Shown one piece after another: positions 1 through 12,660 of a DNA stretch of 64,000 nucleotides. The notes under the pieces were generated by a model. The model saw only the letters and a list, made by a program, of their open reading frames with translations. It did no database searches and was not told the origin of the DNA. The stretch is from Linepithema humile (taxonomy: Eukaryota > Arthropoda > Insecta > Hymenoptera > Formicidae), in the NCBI RefSeq assembly GCF_040581485.1, contig NC_090129.1, positions 2,156,501 through 2,220,500 on the forward strand. Direction: 5' to 3'. Each line of letters starts with the position of its first letter. The first letter of the stretch is position 1. The translations under genes and the position numbers were made by a program.

Positions 1-886
1 GATCCGCCGCACGTAATCGCACAAAATGTTCCGCGAATGGCCGCGTAACGAGCCGCGTACTGCCTTCGTCATCTGCGGAATACTTAAGCACACACTATGC
101 ATGTACGAAATAATGAAAACTTTAATCCTGTCCGATGAATCAATTGTAAATGATAAATAATTTAATTGCATTTTGCACGTTAAAATTGATAAATAATTTA
201 ATTGCAATTTGCACGTTTAATCGATATCTAGTGGTCGTTAGTGTGGTCGGTCCAATGAACACGCGTCATGGTGACACGCACTTCCGAGATCTGGAATTGT
301 GGTCGAATTCCTGATTTCGTCGTGCTTGTTACATCGGCGAGAATTCTAGCGGACTAAACCCCGGCTACTCGGTCTCGAACCAAAATCGGTCGACCAGCTG
401 GATGGATGCGACTAGTTCCTAGATGGACGATGCTAGTCGATACTAATTGCGTTTACGACTAAGCTGTACTATCGCGCGATTTCGGTTCCAAACGGATTAA
501 CAGCGCAACTTCGGACTATTCGATGTCGAAATCGTCTAAGTAACGTGATTGGCAATTGTAATCGGAAGCAAATGGCCAGCGATTATGTTCGAAATTTGCT
601 TGAATAATCGCGTCCACCCTAAATGTTTACGTTTGAAAACGCAAGATTTATACATCGCAATAACGCAATAATTTCGAACGCGATAGTAGATTTATCGAAA
701 TATAATCGCCCAAGAAATTAAACGTGTTCGTAAGCAGAACATACGTCTTGCAAGATGCATTATCAGGTTCGACGTGAAAAATGATTTTGCATAAGTAGGC
801 TTTTAAAATACCCTCGACGACCGGTCGTCGTAGATGGAGATTGGCGGACGTTTACGCTGACGCATAAGAAAGTCGTTCGGTGACGG
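1..886. other. No gene seen; probable dlg1 intron
   Basis: Mixed-composition sequence with stops in all frames. The only structure noticed is the 36-bp tandem duplication listed separately. If the long Dlg isoform is transcribed through here, this is intron between PDZ2 and PDZ3 exons. Confidence 0.5.
151..222. repeat. Tandem duplication, 36-bp unit, two copies
   Basis: The unit beginning tgataaataatttaattgca occurs at 151-186 and again at 187-222, followed in each by (t/a)tttgcacgtt. The copies differ at only a few bases. Confidence 0.85.
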
Positions 887-1235
887 TATAAGAGACCCTG
901 CCTAGTGTGCTGTTCTTAGGCTCTCACCGTAGCGAGGCAGGATCAGCGGCCCCGAGGTGGTGGGGAAGGGAGAAAAGACCGGTAACTGTCATTCGAAGAA
1001 CAACCGACGCGCCGCGAAGATCGTCGAGGCGATCGGCTCTTATCTCGGTCGCGTTGTCGTGAAATTTGTATAAAAAACGATCGTGCGAAGAAGCGCGATA
1101 GTGTGTCTTCCTGATCGATATCAGATTCGTTGTTTTGTGTGGCGTAGCAAATTCCAAAGTGTGTGTACAACGATGAAGAAAACATAGGATTCGACTGCAG
1201 AGGTTCTTTCAAAGTCGTTTTTCATAAATATCAAA
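887..1235 (+). promoter_or_regulatory. Candidate promoter and 5' leader for the exon at 1236
   Basis: TATAAG at 887-892 sits upstream of a GC-richer leader that runs to the ATG at 1236. There is no clear initiator at the ideal distance; TCACC near 925 is the nearest. The base composition contrasts with the AT-rich flanks. Weak support without transcript data. Confidence 0.3.
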
Positions 1236-1264
1236 ATGACTCATAGAGTTGACTATTCAGAACC
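1236..1264 (+). CDS. Candidate alternative first coding exon of a short Dlg isoform
   Basis: ATG in a strong insect start context (ATCAAAATG) opens MTHRVDYSE and then CC, followed at once by a perfect donor (GTGAGTGT). Two overhanging bases plus the single G that begins the PDZ3 exon at 15618 make a proline codon and keep frame, giving MTHRVDYSEP-EVRTVV. An in-frame TAG lies upstream at 1185-1187, so the ATG is the natural start. A four-codon upstream ORF (1173-1187) precedes it. The product would be about 462 residues: PDZ3-SH3-GK without PDZ1 and PDZ2. Alternative reading: an internal exon from an acceptor at about 1200 (gactgcag). Inference from phase and signals only. Confidence 0.4.
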
Positions 1265-3870
1265 GTGAGTGTAAGAGATGACTTGCAAAAGTATCGTGCA
1301 AAACTTTCTGATTTTCGGTCTCGTGGTTTTGAAGCGACACCGAAAATCACGTACGGTCGTACCTTCCCCGGATGTTTTTACTCGAAATGTACCAACGGGA
1401 TACCGCTAATTTTCGTAAATGACCGCAACGCGTGGTTCAAGTTGAATTTACGAGCCCACGTGCATTTGGTTTTCCGATGCGCGTTCCGAGCGGGACACGT
1501 TTTTCGACTCCGGCGCCGGAAGTGACGGCGTGCTCGCTTTGCAATTCGAATTCTGCGGTTGCGTCACCAATTTCGCAATTTCGATACAATCGAAATCTCT
1601 TCTAATAAATTACGTATTTTTCAGTAGAAAAAAAGAATAAAAGAAGACATATTTTTCTAGAGGCAAAAAAATTAATTCTAGTATTAATTTTAAAAAATAC
1701 AAACAAACCAAAATTTATTATAAGAATTAATTTTAAACTTTGCAATTTACAACAAATTCACAATACAATATTCCAATAAAAAATAATATTCATATAAAAC
1801 AATAACGTAATTAATCTTTTTAAAAAAATGAGCTGTTTGTATCACAAATCCCGCAGCATGATCAAAAGCGAAGCCATTTAAATATTAAAATCGGAGTTTA
1901 TAAAAGTTAAAGTTCGTTTATTTAAATATTTAAATCGAAATTCAAAAGATTAAAGATAGAACGCGGAGAATCAGAATTGCGGGGAGAATAGATATGCGAT
2001 AAAACGACAATGCGACATGTTCGATGAATTAAACATCGAGCGTGGTGAGAAAGAAAGTAGACGCGACGAGGAGGCGCGCCAGCTAACAGAAATATCTTCG
2101 GCGATCTAGGATTGCATTTCCTTGATCGCGCGTCGTGTAGGCACATCGCGATCGTCTTCCCACGATCGATCGCTTCTTATGAAAAATCTTTTGAAAACTG
2201 CAGGGCCGCATTCTCGCAGTCCTAGCCGCAAAATTGCGTTCTTAAGAACGGCGTGTTTTTTATGTTAACTCAGCGCCTGAATTGCAGAGAAAAATGTATC
2301 GGAGCAAATATCTTCTAGCAGAAAGATCTCGATTTCGTTCGTTTAATTAATTGGTCACTCGAAATCAATCATGCCCCGGCATATGTTCGCGTTAAATTAT
2401 CATTGCATCTATCGAGTTCAGTGAATAATGACGATGTTCTCTATTTAATGTTTCCGATAAACTTTGTGCATTTATATTTACCGTGCAAAATGCACTCCGG
2501 CCTTCATACTCGTCCGAAACGTTTCATCTCATTTTTCGCTCGAGCGACAAATTGTTCCCTTAAAATCCCAGTCAAGGGTTTTGCGAAAATTTAAAAATCG
2601 AGCAGGATCGCGTGCGTAATCAAATCGAATGCCGACACGTACGTCAAATATTTATTCGCCTTTCTATTTGATCGCGTCGCAGATCTATGCCGCGAATGTT
2701 AAAAAACCTTGCCAGAGAGAGTCTCCACCGTCGCCGACACTATTTGCCACTGTCAACTATTACCCAAAGCCATAATGAAAATAAACTTGTAAGCTTCGGC
2801 TTTCACAAACTGTAAAGAATTAACGCAGAAAACAGGATTTGCTCATTTATTCACAGGCTCGCATAATCACAAACATGTATTTTAATCTTGAAGTAAATCT
2901 AAATCTTCGACGCAGAAAATCGCAAAATAAAAGAGCAAAGTATAGTTTTAAAATGTCAAAATTTTTTCTTCGTCTTTTTAGCGAGCGACAAGCTGAAATC
3001 CTGAAACGAAATAGTTATCGAGGTTTTAGTCTCACAGAGAATTCTAAGCGCGTATTTTGGACTTTCAATAGCGAGCACATCCCGAGAAGCTTATTACGCG
3101 CCATGGCGCAAGGACATCGTGTACAGATATGCGGTCGTCGCTTTCGAAAACATTACACGTCCGATTGGATGCACCGGACTGCACTTTGCAACGGTCAAAG
3201 GGAGTCGAATAGAAACCAATTCGGCTGCACGCGCGTTCCAAGTCCCAACATTCGAAATATTACGAAGTATTTTAGCTCTGCACCGCTAGCATAAAACTTT
3301 TAATACGAGTGCTGCTCGCTGCAACGCAAAGTCACGAAACCCGAGTACAATTTAAACGTGCATTTCCAATACTAAAAATATAACAGAGCAAATTTATTAT
3401 TTTTATTTGCATTGTTGCATATTTTGACATATCGAAAAAGCAACAGTTTTTTCAAGCGGAAATAAAAATTATGTAAATTTTTTTGCATATGTGAGAAAAA
3501 ATATTATTTATATTTTATAAAAATAACCGATCAGACCTTTCAGAGCTAATGACCCCACCCACGGAATGTTAAAAGTTATTCAACAATTCCAACAATCCGA
3601 ACATTCTTCCGACGGAAATAAAGTCGTTATAAAATGGCCGTCGACCGCGGAATTTCGCGATAACCCTGAGATTATTCAAACGACGCGACGACGACGGCGA
3701 CCGGGCGCGATAAAAATTCCTGGAAGAATCCCGACAGTCCAGACGCCTTCACCAACATTCACAAGCGTTCGTTCCTTGCCGTGAGGTTCGTGTCGCCAGT
3801 CGCACGTGTGCGCGGCTTTGTGTGCCCATGGCGTGCGCGTGGTGTTGACCCCCATAAACAGGCTCGGCGG

Positions 3871-4002
3871 CTAAAAATACCCGCCACGTCGGGCGAACCA
3901 GTTCGTCCGACGAGGAAAAATGACGGTGGATGAAAAAGAACGGTAGAAACCCGAATGCAAACGCACGGGCGAGACGCGACGAAGTCGACGCGACGTGAAG
4001 AG
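3871..4002 (+). promoter_or_regulatory. Possible TATA/initiator promoter with short non-coding exon
   Basis: CTAAAAATAC (3871-3880) is about 28 bases upstream of an arthropod-like initiator CCAGTTCG centred on A3900. A purine-rich segment follows to a fair donor (AAGAG|GTGAGA, GT at 4003). The only ATG (3920) is closed after eight codons, so any exon here would be non-coding. It could start a dlg1 isoform. Confidence 0.25.
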
Positions 4003-7000
4003 GTGAGAGGAAGCCGTTGGAGAGTTCAATGTCGCGTGACACTTTGGCTAATCAGAATCTCCAACGATTGATGAATCGACGCGTTTACGGGGAAGATCGG
4101 CCGGCGTGGTTCGCGATAATGTTACTTGTAGAAAGCCACGTGATTGACAGATTTGACCGCGATCGCTTGTAATGGGCTTGTACCGACATGAATTTTATTA
4201 TATTGGCGGCATTAATCGATTATCTAAAAGCATCGTTCGCGACAAGTTGATGTAGTTTATCTGCTTATTTGAAATATATAAAATTTTATTGATTTGCTAC
4301 TGCTAATGGCAGTAGAATCTTAATATTATGATTTTACGTATATAAATTTTGTGTAAAAATAGAAAATCATTTATCCATAAATTTTTAATATTAAATATTT
4401 CTTCACAAATTAAAAATCTATTGATTGAAAAATAAGATGTTTTACTTGTATGCACTTTTAAAATTTAATTAATTTAAGCTAAAAGAGCTCTTCTCTCTAA
4501 AGACCAATTATCTTTCAATTTTTATTAAGAACAAGTCGAGTCTTTAAATTGATTAAAAAATTTACGAGTAATGAATGACTCGCTGGGTCTAAATTACTTT
4601 GCAGGCAACAAATACCTATATAGTTGACGATAATATTTATAATTTATATGCAATAAGAGAAATACCGATAACACGACTTACAACAGCTTTCTCGTAAAAC
4701 TTGAGTCGGAGTGATCATTATACAGTGCGCGCTATTGAGGAGGCATTGACGCTATAGAAAGCTGCCGGGTTTAAAGTGAGCGTGTCGATTTTTAGAGGAA
4801 CGACATCAATTATCCAGTGCGCGGGTCGGATTACGGCGATAAAAAGGAAAGGTGAAAGCATAAAGTGCTAACGCTAATAAGGAATTGGCGTGCAGGACCG
4901 TGCAACGAATTCGATCGACTCGCGATCGTAATCGCCCGAGAAGAAAGATCCCCGTCTAGACGTCGAAAGTTATTAGCGGCACGTCGGTGTCAGACGCCTG
5001 GCGTTATAAACGAGTATTTAAGTGGTACGTCCGAGATTATTAGCGATTAGAACGTCTCGAAAGTGGCGCGCGATGACGATTATGCGCGGATGCGTGTAAC
5101 GCACGTGTGACTTTGCACGGTGAGGAAAAAAAACACGAAGGAACATGACGCGGAACAGGCAGCAGATTTTCCCGTTGCGACCCTTCGCAACCCTGGGACG
5201 CCGGATTCTGCGGGCCAAGCTGTACAGAAGGTACGTCGAGCGACATATGGTGACTCATTGTGTGACGGTAGCGTACGTTGCGCAGCGTACACGAAGAGAT
5301 TGAAGACTGACGTGTTTAAAAATGTAAAATTGAAAATGGATCAAAATTACTTTTTGCTCTCACTGCGAATTCATTCCGCTCGATTTATATGCAGTCTTAT
5401 TTTACAATTAAAAATTACATTATTTAGAAAATATATAATTAATTATAATTATATCTTGAATTTTTTCACCGGATCACAGTTCGTTACTTGGAATAATAAA
5501 AAAACAGCTCGATAATTGTAGCGTGGATCGTGAAATGAAGTAAAAGAAAATAACATTAGGTCACGCATCGCACAATGTAAATATGCGCAAAGGATAATAA
5601 TTGTACTTTCTTCCTCGATTATAGGCAATTATGTAGTATTTCAATTAGACTACTGCGAGATAAAGTGTATACGAAACTATCACGTTTTAGTATATTACCG
5701 TTCACCGTGGAATTATCTTTCACGAAACATACAACGTGCAATTAGGCAGGCTACAATTGAGCCAGCGTAATATTCTGATAAGTACTCTCTCCTAAAATTT
5801 CTCGTAATAAATGTAAATTAGATCAATTTCGTGATTTTTACTTTTATTTTTTACGAATTAAATCTATCTAATTTAACTTCCAATTACGATTTATAAAAAG
5901 TGATTTAATAGAATGTATAATGAATATATTTAGAGGTTAATTAAATCCGGGCTAAATTGTTTCAATACGTAGAAATCGATCGTCGGTTTGCGTCGTGCCC
6001 TGATGTTATTAATGTTCGCGGGGAAAATTGACGTCTAATGGCGACTCCTTACGTGCGGAGAACCGTTTAACCTGGATTTTGCCATCGCCAGTGGGTTCCT
6101 GGCGCAAGAAAGCCACGCCAAGGCGACGCGCGCGGGCGCGGGCCCTCTTTCACTCCGCGAAATTCTCGGCACGATTTGGATCGACGCGCGCGCGGGAAAA
6201 CCGGACGCGTCCGGAAATTTTAACCGACGGTTACGCGATCGTATCGCGTTTGATCTTATCAACTTTTTTATCTTTCTCGCGCAGACGTGACCGATAAAAA
6301 TGTTGCTTTAACTCGACACGCTTTAGTCTCTTCATTGCGCGATTTGACGGCAGAATTATGGCGTTGCGTAAGGCATGTCACGAACGTAAACTTCCGCAAT
6401 ATGCGCTTGGTTAGAGCAACTGCGAGCGGAGAGAAATCATCAAAGCGGAATGCGGAAATTGCAAAGTAAAATTTTATGACAACTCGACGGAATTTTGGAA
6501 ATATTATTTCAGAAAGCAAACTTCAACATAAAGCGTGCGATGTAATGTGCGCATAGAAACCATCTAATCCAGTTTTGTCAGAGTTTCCAGCTTGACTCAT
6601 ATTTTCCTCGTTACATCACATTTTTCTCATTTTACGTTTTTGGAAGTTCGTAATACAAAATTTAGCTACGCCTCATTGCCGAGACTTTTTTACGGTTTTG
6701 CAAAGAGAAAAATCCGAAACTTGCCGTCGCATTCAGTATGCGTAATCATGCGCTATGAAAGCTGGCACATGTCGCTATTTCATTTTCGCCGACTCGCAGC
6801 AGCATTTCGCTCATTAACGGGCTCGTATCACGCTTGTCGTTTGTGAGAGCACTCGTAAACGTAACATCGCGCCCGGCCGGCGAACACGCGCGACGGCAAA
6901 TACACGTACGCGTGTAAATACGCACGCGGTAAGTTCGAGGACATTAAAAGAGAGAGAGGGGGGGTGGACGGGTGTAGGCGGGTGGATTAACAGGCGTTAT

Positions 7001-10000
7001 CCGGCCGGAACGAAATGGCGATGTAATTGTGACGGACGGGCCATCGGGTCGGCGCTCTTATCGGCGCGCGCGACCAAATAGACTGCGAATAGTCAGAAGG
7101 GTAGGAGAGATGAAGATATACAGAGTGCAAATTACAGCGCCGGCCATACCGCAGCAGCTTTACGCTCGTTTTGCTCGATTCAACTCCCGCTACACGCGTC
7201 CCCGCGCTCGGCGAAATCACATAAACGCTCTCTGTGCGATCGACTCTTGGTGTTTTCATTACGCGCTAATTGCTTGTGCATGTCCCAATTATCGGTATTT
7301 CCGCGATTAATCGCTCTAATTTTTGCTCTAAATATTCTGCCGTCGTGTGGCGCATTCGCTGCAAGAATTACGACGCGTGGTACTACATAGATTTATTTGC
7401 AAAACGGGTCGTGACAAATTGTACTTCCGTCTCATTTTTGTCGGCTGCGATATAATACTACTAGTGAAGGCGACTTTTCTGACAGGCCGGTTGTCTCCAA
7501 AAGAAATTAATGTCTTCGGATGGACAGCTCGGTTCTTTGAATGGGCTAGTTGATTCAGGTCAGAAGAAAAGGTATTTCTTCAACTGGAAGACACGGTCCT
7601 GAATCCTGAGTCCTAAAACCTCGGAGTCCTTAGTCTGATTTCTGGCAGGCCGATTTTATGAGGCGTTGGGTCGTTTTGTACGAATAAACTTCGGCTTATT
7701 TGCTTTTACGATTGTAACATCGGAGAAAAAATTGATACTTATTTCGGTCATTTCTACACAATGAGTTTGATACAATAAATGCTATCACGCTTTAAAAATC
7801 TAATTGTCAATTATGACAGAAATAAATACAAATTACGAGTAAAATATTCTGATCGAATTAAATCCTCCTTGAAATATTTGGATGCTGAGTGTTAAAATTC
7901 GGGATATTACGAAGATTCTAATACGGATTTCTAACGCGGTCTCATTAAATCCTTCGTAAAGCCGTTCCCCCAGAGCGTCGTTCCCACGGTGTGACAAAGC
8001 CTTTAATGCTACGGGTAGAAGATCCAAAGTAATTTATGTGCAGACACGAGCACAGCTCCTGCCGCGGCAACCTTGAGGCTAGAATGATCGTGCACGGAGG
8101 TATTTCGTTGCGAAAGTTCGATACACAGGCCCGGAAATCCCATTAAAGTCCTGAAACTTCGGCACGTTACTCGGTGTTTTCGTTTCTGCTTCCGTTACGC
8201 GCATCACGAAAACGGATTCGCGCGGAGGATCCTTTTTTCGTTCTCTCCGAATTCTCTCGCGCGATGCGTGATATTGAGATCGAAGTAGAAGAGTCTTTAA
8301 ACTCCGACGCCTAATTTATCTCCCCGAAATCTTCATTACAACCGCTTAATCCTGTTTCCGTGTAATAAATAATTACACTCCGGGTTTGTATAAAATGTAC
8401 GTTCTACATTAAATTATATCTGTCAAAAGAGACGTTAAAGTGCGAAGTGCTGTTGCATAAAGAGAGTTGATAAATAAACCGGCATCTCTGAATTCTTTTC
8501 TCCCGGAAGAGCATTTCTGTCGGGAATGCTCAGGCTCGCACATGCGTCTCTCACTCTGTGCGCTCCCCCCGTAAAACGCACGTGTCCCACGCTGTTTATC
8601 GGAGCTTCGCCTTTGCCCGGGGGTTTATACAGCTCCGTGTTAACACAGGAAGGAACACGTGGCGTGCCGAACCTTGAAATCACCCGGGCGACCAAAGAAG
8701 GGAGGGGTCCCCGCGAAGCGCAGTCGCCCCAGGGACATCGTCGCGCGCGTGGTGTCCTTAATAAGGAGCAGGGTCAAATGCCACTCCTTGCCGAGCGCGA
8801 CCGTGACTCCCGGTCTCGCGTTACTTCGTGTGCTTTTCGGGTCAAGATCGAACGAGCTTATCCGCCTCACCGGCACCGCTGTTAAGCTATTCCCGTGCTA
8901 TTAAACAACGGTTGGTGCCTTCTATTGATTCTTCGTGTCATGTTCTCCTTTTTTGTGCGGAAAAACGCTACCTCTTATTAAATCTTGTTAAACCGCTTGC
9001 AGAAAAGTGAGATAAAATGTATTAGAACGTATAAAATAAAATGTATTACCAACGAACAAAATAAAAATATTGTATTTATATTGAAAGGTAATATTTAAAA
9101 TACTGATGTTGCGAGCAGAAAAATAAAATAAATATACACATCAAAAATTAACAAACACGCGAAAGTTTCTGATACATTTTATCTTTCGTTTTTCATTTCC
9201 ATGATAAAAGTCCAAATTCGACAAAAAGAAAAGATAACAGATAAATGCGAAACAACTAAAGCGCCATAATAAAATTCAGTCTCTGTAGTCGTTTTGTTTT
9301 ATATTTCGCATACGTGGCGCGGGAAAAGTAGCGACCTTCGAAGTACAAAGGCGATCGATTCTTGTCCTTGGGAATCTCCTCCCGGAGACTCTTACGGAAA
9401 AGAGGATATCGAAGCCGTGAGATTCATATCTGCGCGATATAGATTCTATCGTCTCCAGGGAACGTGCTGTTTGTGCAACCCTCGGCTGGATCATCCGCTT
9501 CTATCAGCATATTCCTCGAGGCTTCGGAATCACCGGTGAGATTCCGAGATAGGCACGAGAGGTTTCCGATACTTCTGCCCTAACAATTCCGAATAAGACG
9601 CCCCTCGAACGAAATAATATCGTAGCTGTTTTCTTCGAGAGCGAATAAACAAAATTAAATCGCTTTTCACATTTGACAAAAATCTTGCTTCCATAAAACG
9701 CGTGCGGAATGAAAAATATTTTTATCGAATAACACAGAATTAATAATCTTATACGACACATTTCCTTTGCGTCGTCCTTATTATTTCGAGCATAAAAATA
9801 ATAATGGATAAAGCATACCAGACAAGATATATTGTTTCGAATTGATAACACGAGCACAACTGATCAAAAGCAGATGATTGCGCCGATGATATTGTTCGAA
9901 CGCGTACAATCGCAAACTGCAACCGCAACGCGATAAGAAAGTACCTATCTGTCGTATCGCGAGCGAAACAATTTTGTCGTATCGGCGAGAATACGCGTAT

Positions 10001-10119
10001 TTTCATGCTTTGTAATGGTCCACGTGTCACAGTGGCACATGGCCGATAAGTATTCATAAAATCGCGACGTCCATGGTCGCTCGCGGTAAAGTGCGAACTT
10101 TGTTTCTGTATCGAAATGC

Positions 10120-10153
<34 letters not shown>
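10120..10153. repeat. (GA)n microsatellite
   Basis: Near-perfect GA repeat with two AAA interruptions. Confidence 0.9.
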
Positions 10154-10155
<2 letters not shown>

Positions 10156-11899
10156 CGCGCACAGGATGTACTATACAGCGCTTGTATACATATTTGTGTA
10201 GGGGATGTGCGCACTGGTTTCTTCGCAAGTAGGTCAATCGAAGAAGCGATATGTCGGGAGCGAATTTCCATTTTCACGAGACCGGCTGCGATTGCACTCG
10301 CCACTGCAATTAGCTACAATACAAACACCAATTTCTAATTAAAAGAGAAAAAAAAAAATCTAACCGATGGTACACGCTCGAGCAATTCTCCCCCTCAATT
10401 TTACTATCGATACTTTCGATCACACGAGAATTTTACATTGAAAGAATCGCCAATGATGACATGTTGCGAAATTGTACACCGTATGATCAAGTGAATGTTT
10501 CAAAAAGCAGAGTTGCGCTACAAATAATAACTACACTAAAATATTTAATTCTTAGCATCTCAACCTGATTTATTTATCGAAATAATAAGCCAACAAACAC
10601 ACGGAAGTTTTTTACACATTTTATTTTATTTCTGCGTTTCTGTGTTCCAATTTTTTGAATAAAATTTTGCGAAAAAAATGAATTATATATTTTTGAATTC
10701 CATCATGTTTTTGATATGTTTTGTGATTTTCGTAATTGCAATTTTGTATTCCTTTATTTTGTCAAGATTAGAATTAAAACTACATGCCATCAAACAGTCA
10801 TGAATTTATTCTTAAAGAAATCGATATGAGAATATCAGAAAATGGCTATTTTGGCACGGTTATTCCGCGAAAACATCGTCTTTAAGGACCGTGCATAATT
10901 TATGTTTCGCGAGACTACCCCGTTTTAGCAGCATAAACCAATGACGGATATAAATTGCTCGGTGCAACCAAAAGAGGGAACAAAAGGAAAGATGAGACGT
11001 AAGTCTTTATGAAAAACGCGTAATTAAACCGTCCCGCAACGCTCCGAAACTTTAATCCCGAGATGTAATTTTTCAGCGCTTCCCTCGCGAAAGATCGAGT
11101 TCGCCGGCTTTTCAGCGGCTTCGAAGTTTCTTTCCGGTTTGTTAGCATTCGGAGATAAAAGTTTCCATCGGATATCTAATTGGTTACAGCACTTCCACTA
11201 ACGCGCTCCTCTAACTCACCGCCTTTACGCGCACGTTTCGCTCGTGACTTTTTTTCGCCGTTACGAGAATAAACAATTAGAAATGCCAAGAGTTCTCCCG
11301 CCCTCGGACATTTCATCGACAATCAGGAAAAAGTTCCTCTTATAATTAAATTGCAACTCTCGCTCAGTTTACTCAAAATATTTGCTATATTTAACTGGAT
11401 ATTCCATCTTTTTCTCTCTTACATGGTTTTTTTAATTGGAACCCTTCAAAATCTCTAATCAAAGAACTTAAATATTTTGCATTAGTTATATTTCTTTCTT
11501 TCTTCTTTATATTTTTCTTTAAAATATCATTCTCATGATTCCGCTGTCTGTTTCTTTATATTCTTTCCATAATGCAATATATTTTTACTCATATTATACA
11601 ACATTATCTCTCTGCTTTCTATCTCTGTCACCTGTTCCCGTCATAGACACAATGTCTACTTACACCGTGACACTTTTGTAATCTTATTTCTTTTTATAGA
11701 TGAGAAAAATCTTGTGAATTTTCTCCGCAAACTCCAAGAGATTTTATCCCGCGGCGGGATAAATTTATCTAGCTATCTTTACACCGTGTGTATAACTATA
11801 TCTATTTGTGTCATTTTTTTTTATCTTCCGCTCGCGAGAAAATTTTTGTCGATATGTTTAGATTGGCCCTGAGAGTGACCCGTGCGAAAAAGGCTGAAA

Positions 11900-12660
11900 G
11901 TTTAGCGACGGGTTGCCCCAGTTTTCCGAAAGAGCGGCGGCGTCGACGGCAGCGGCGGCGGTGAAAAGAGGGTTGCGGCGCGGCGTTGCAGAGCGCGCCA
12001 GAGAGAGAGTCAGCTTATTTCTATCGATCCTGACGATAGTAGCTCGCAGTGGCCGCCTCGGCGGCGCGGCGCATGGCGACACAGCGCGGTGGCTACCAAT
12101 GCTTCGCGGCTCTTTAATCCGTCGCGACGTTCCCGACCGACGCCGGGACGCCGTCCCTTTGGTCCGCGATCGAGACGCGCAGAAAGATAGAAAGGGAGAA
12201 CCGGAAACAGCGGTCGCGATCAGCTGACTCGAAAGGCCGCGTGCCACAATCGCTCGCTCCCCCTCCCTTTCTTCCTTCTTCACCACCGCGCCCTTCTCTC
12301 GTGTTCCTCGCCGTTCCTTTTCGTCGATCGAAAACTCGCGATCACGATCGACCGCGCATTCTTCGCCCTGTTTGCACATGGACACCTGCCGATAGTCGAA
12401 GCGACGAGAGTGCGCCGAAGCGCCGTGACGACTGCTGCTTCTCGGCGGCAATAGCGGCGGCGGCGGCGGCGGCGGCGGCTCACCCTCCGGTTCCGCAGCG
12501 GAACCGCAGCGGCGGTTACGTCATCGTCCCGCCTACGCCGCGGAGGATCAGGTGCGCATTCGACGGCGTGTCCGTCCGCCTTCGGACATACAAGTGCGCG
12601 ATCGACGACGGGACGTGTCGACGTGCATGACGGTCGCGCTGCTCGCCCGGGACTCGCAGA
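11900..12660. other. GC-rich, CpG-rich island, possible promoter or 5' exon
   Basis: Sharp rise in GC and CpG against AT-rich flanks, with a (CGG)n run at 12453-12478 and a CRE-like TTACGTCATC at about 12513. Long open frames on both strands (Ala/Arg/Ser-rich) are expected from GC-rich sequence and show no domain. An ATG at 12628 is closed after 12 codons. It may be an internal dlg1 promoter. Confidence 0.35.
12453..12478. repeat. (CGG)n trinucleotide repeat
   Basis: About eight GCG/CGG units inside the GC-rich island. Confidence 0.85.

Larger units (their letters stand above)
1265..11899. other. Large dlg1 intron or upstream region; no supported coding exon
   Basis: Long AT-rich blocks (for example 1550-1900, 3300-3540, 4200-4700, 9000-9250, 10500-10800) alternate with GC-richer islands (3780-4050, 6020-6300, 6850-7250, 8480-8900). 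Open frames are short, overlap on both strands and lack recognisable domains. A possible core promoter near 3871-3900 and a (GA)n repeat at 10120-10153 are listed separately. Confidence 0.5.

Noticed and set aside
4029..4172. 47-codon ATG frame (MSRDTLANQN start)
   Set aside because: Readable, but such a length is expected by chance, and no homologue is recognised.
11858..12451. 197-codon minus-strand frame in the GC-rich island
   Set aside because: Overlaps open frames in other phases; Arg/Ser/Ala composition expected from CpG-rich DNA; no domain.
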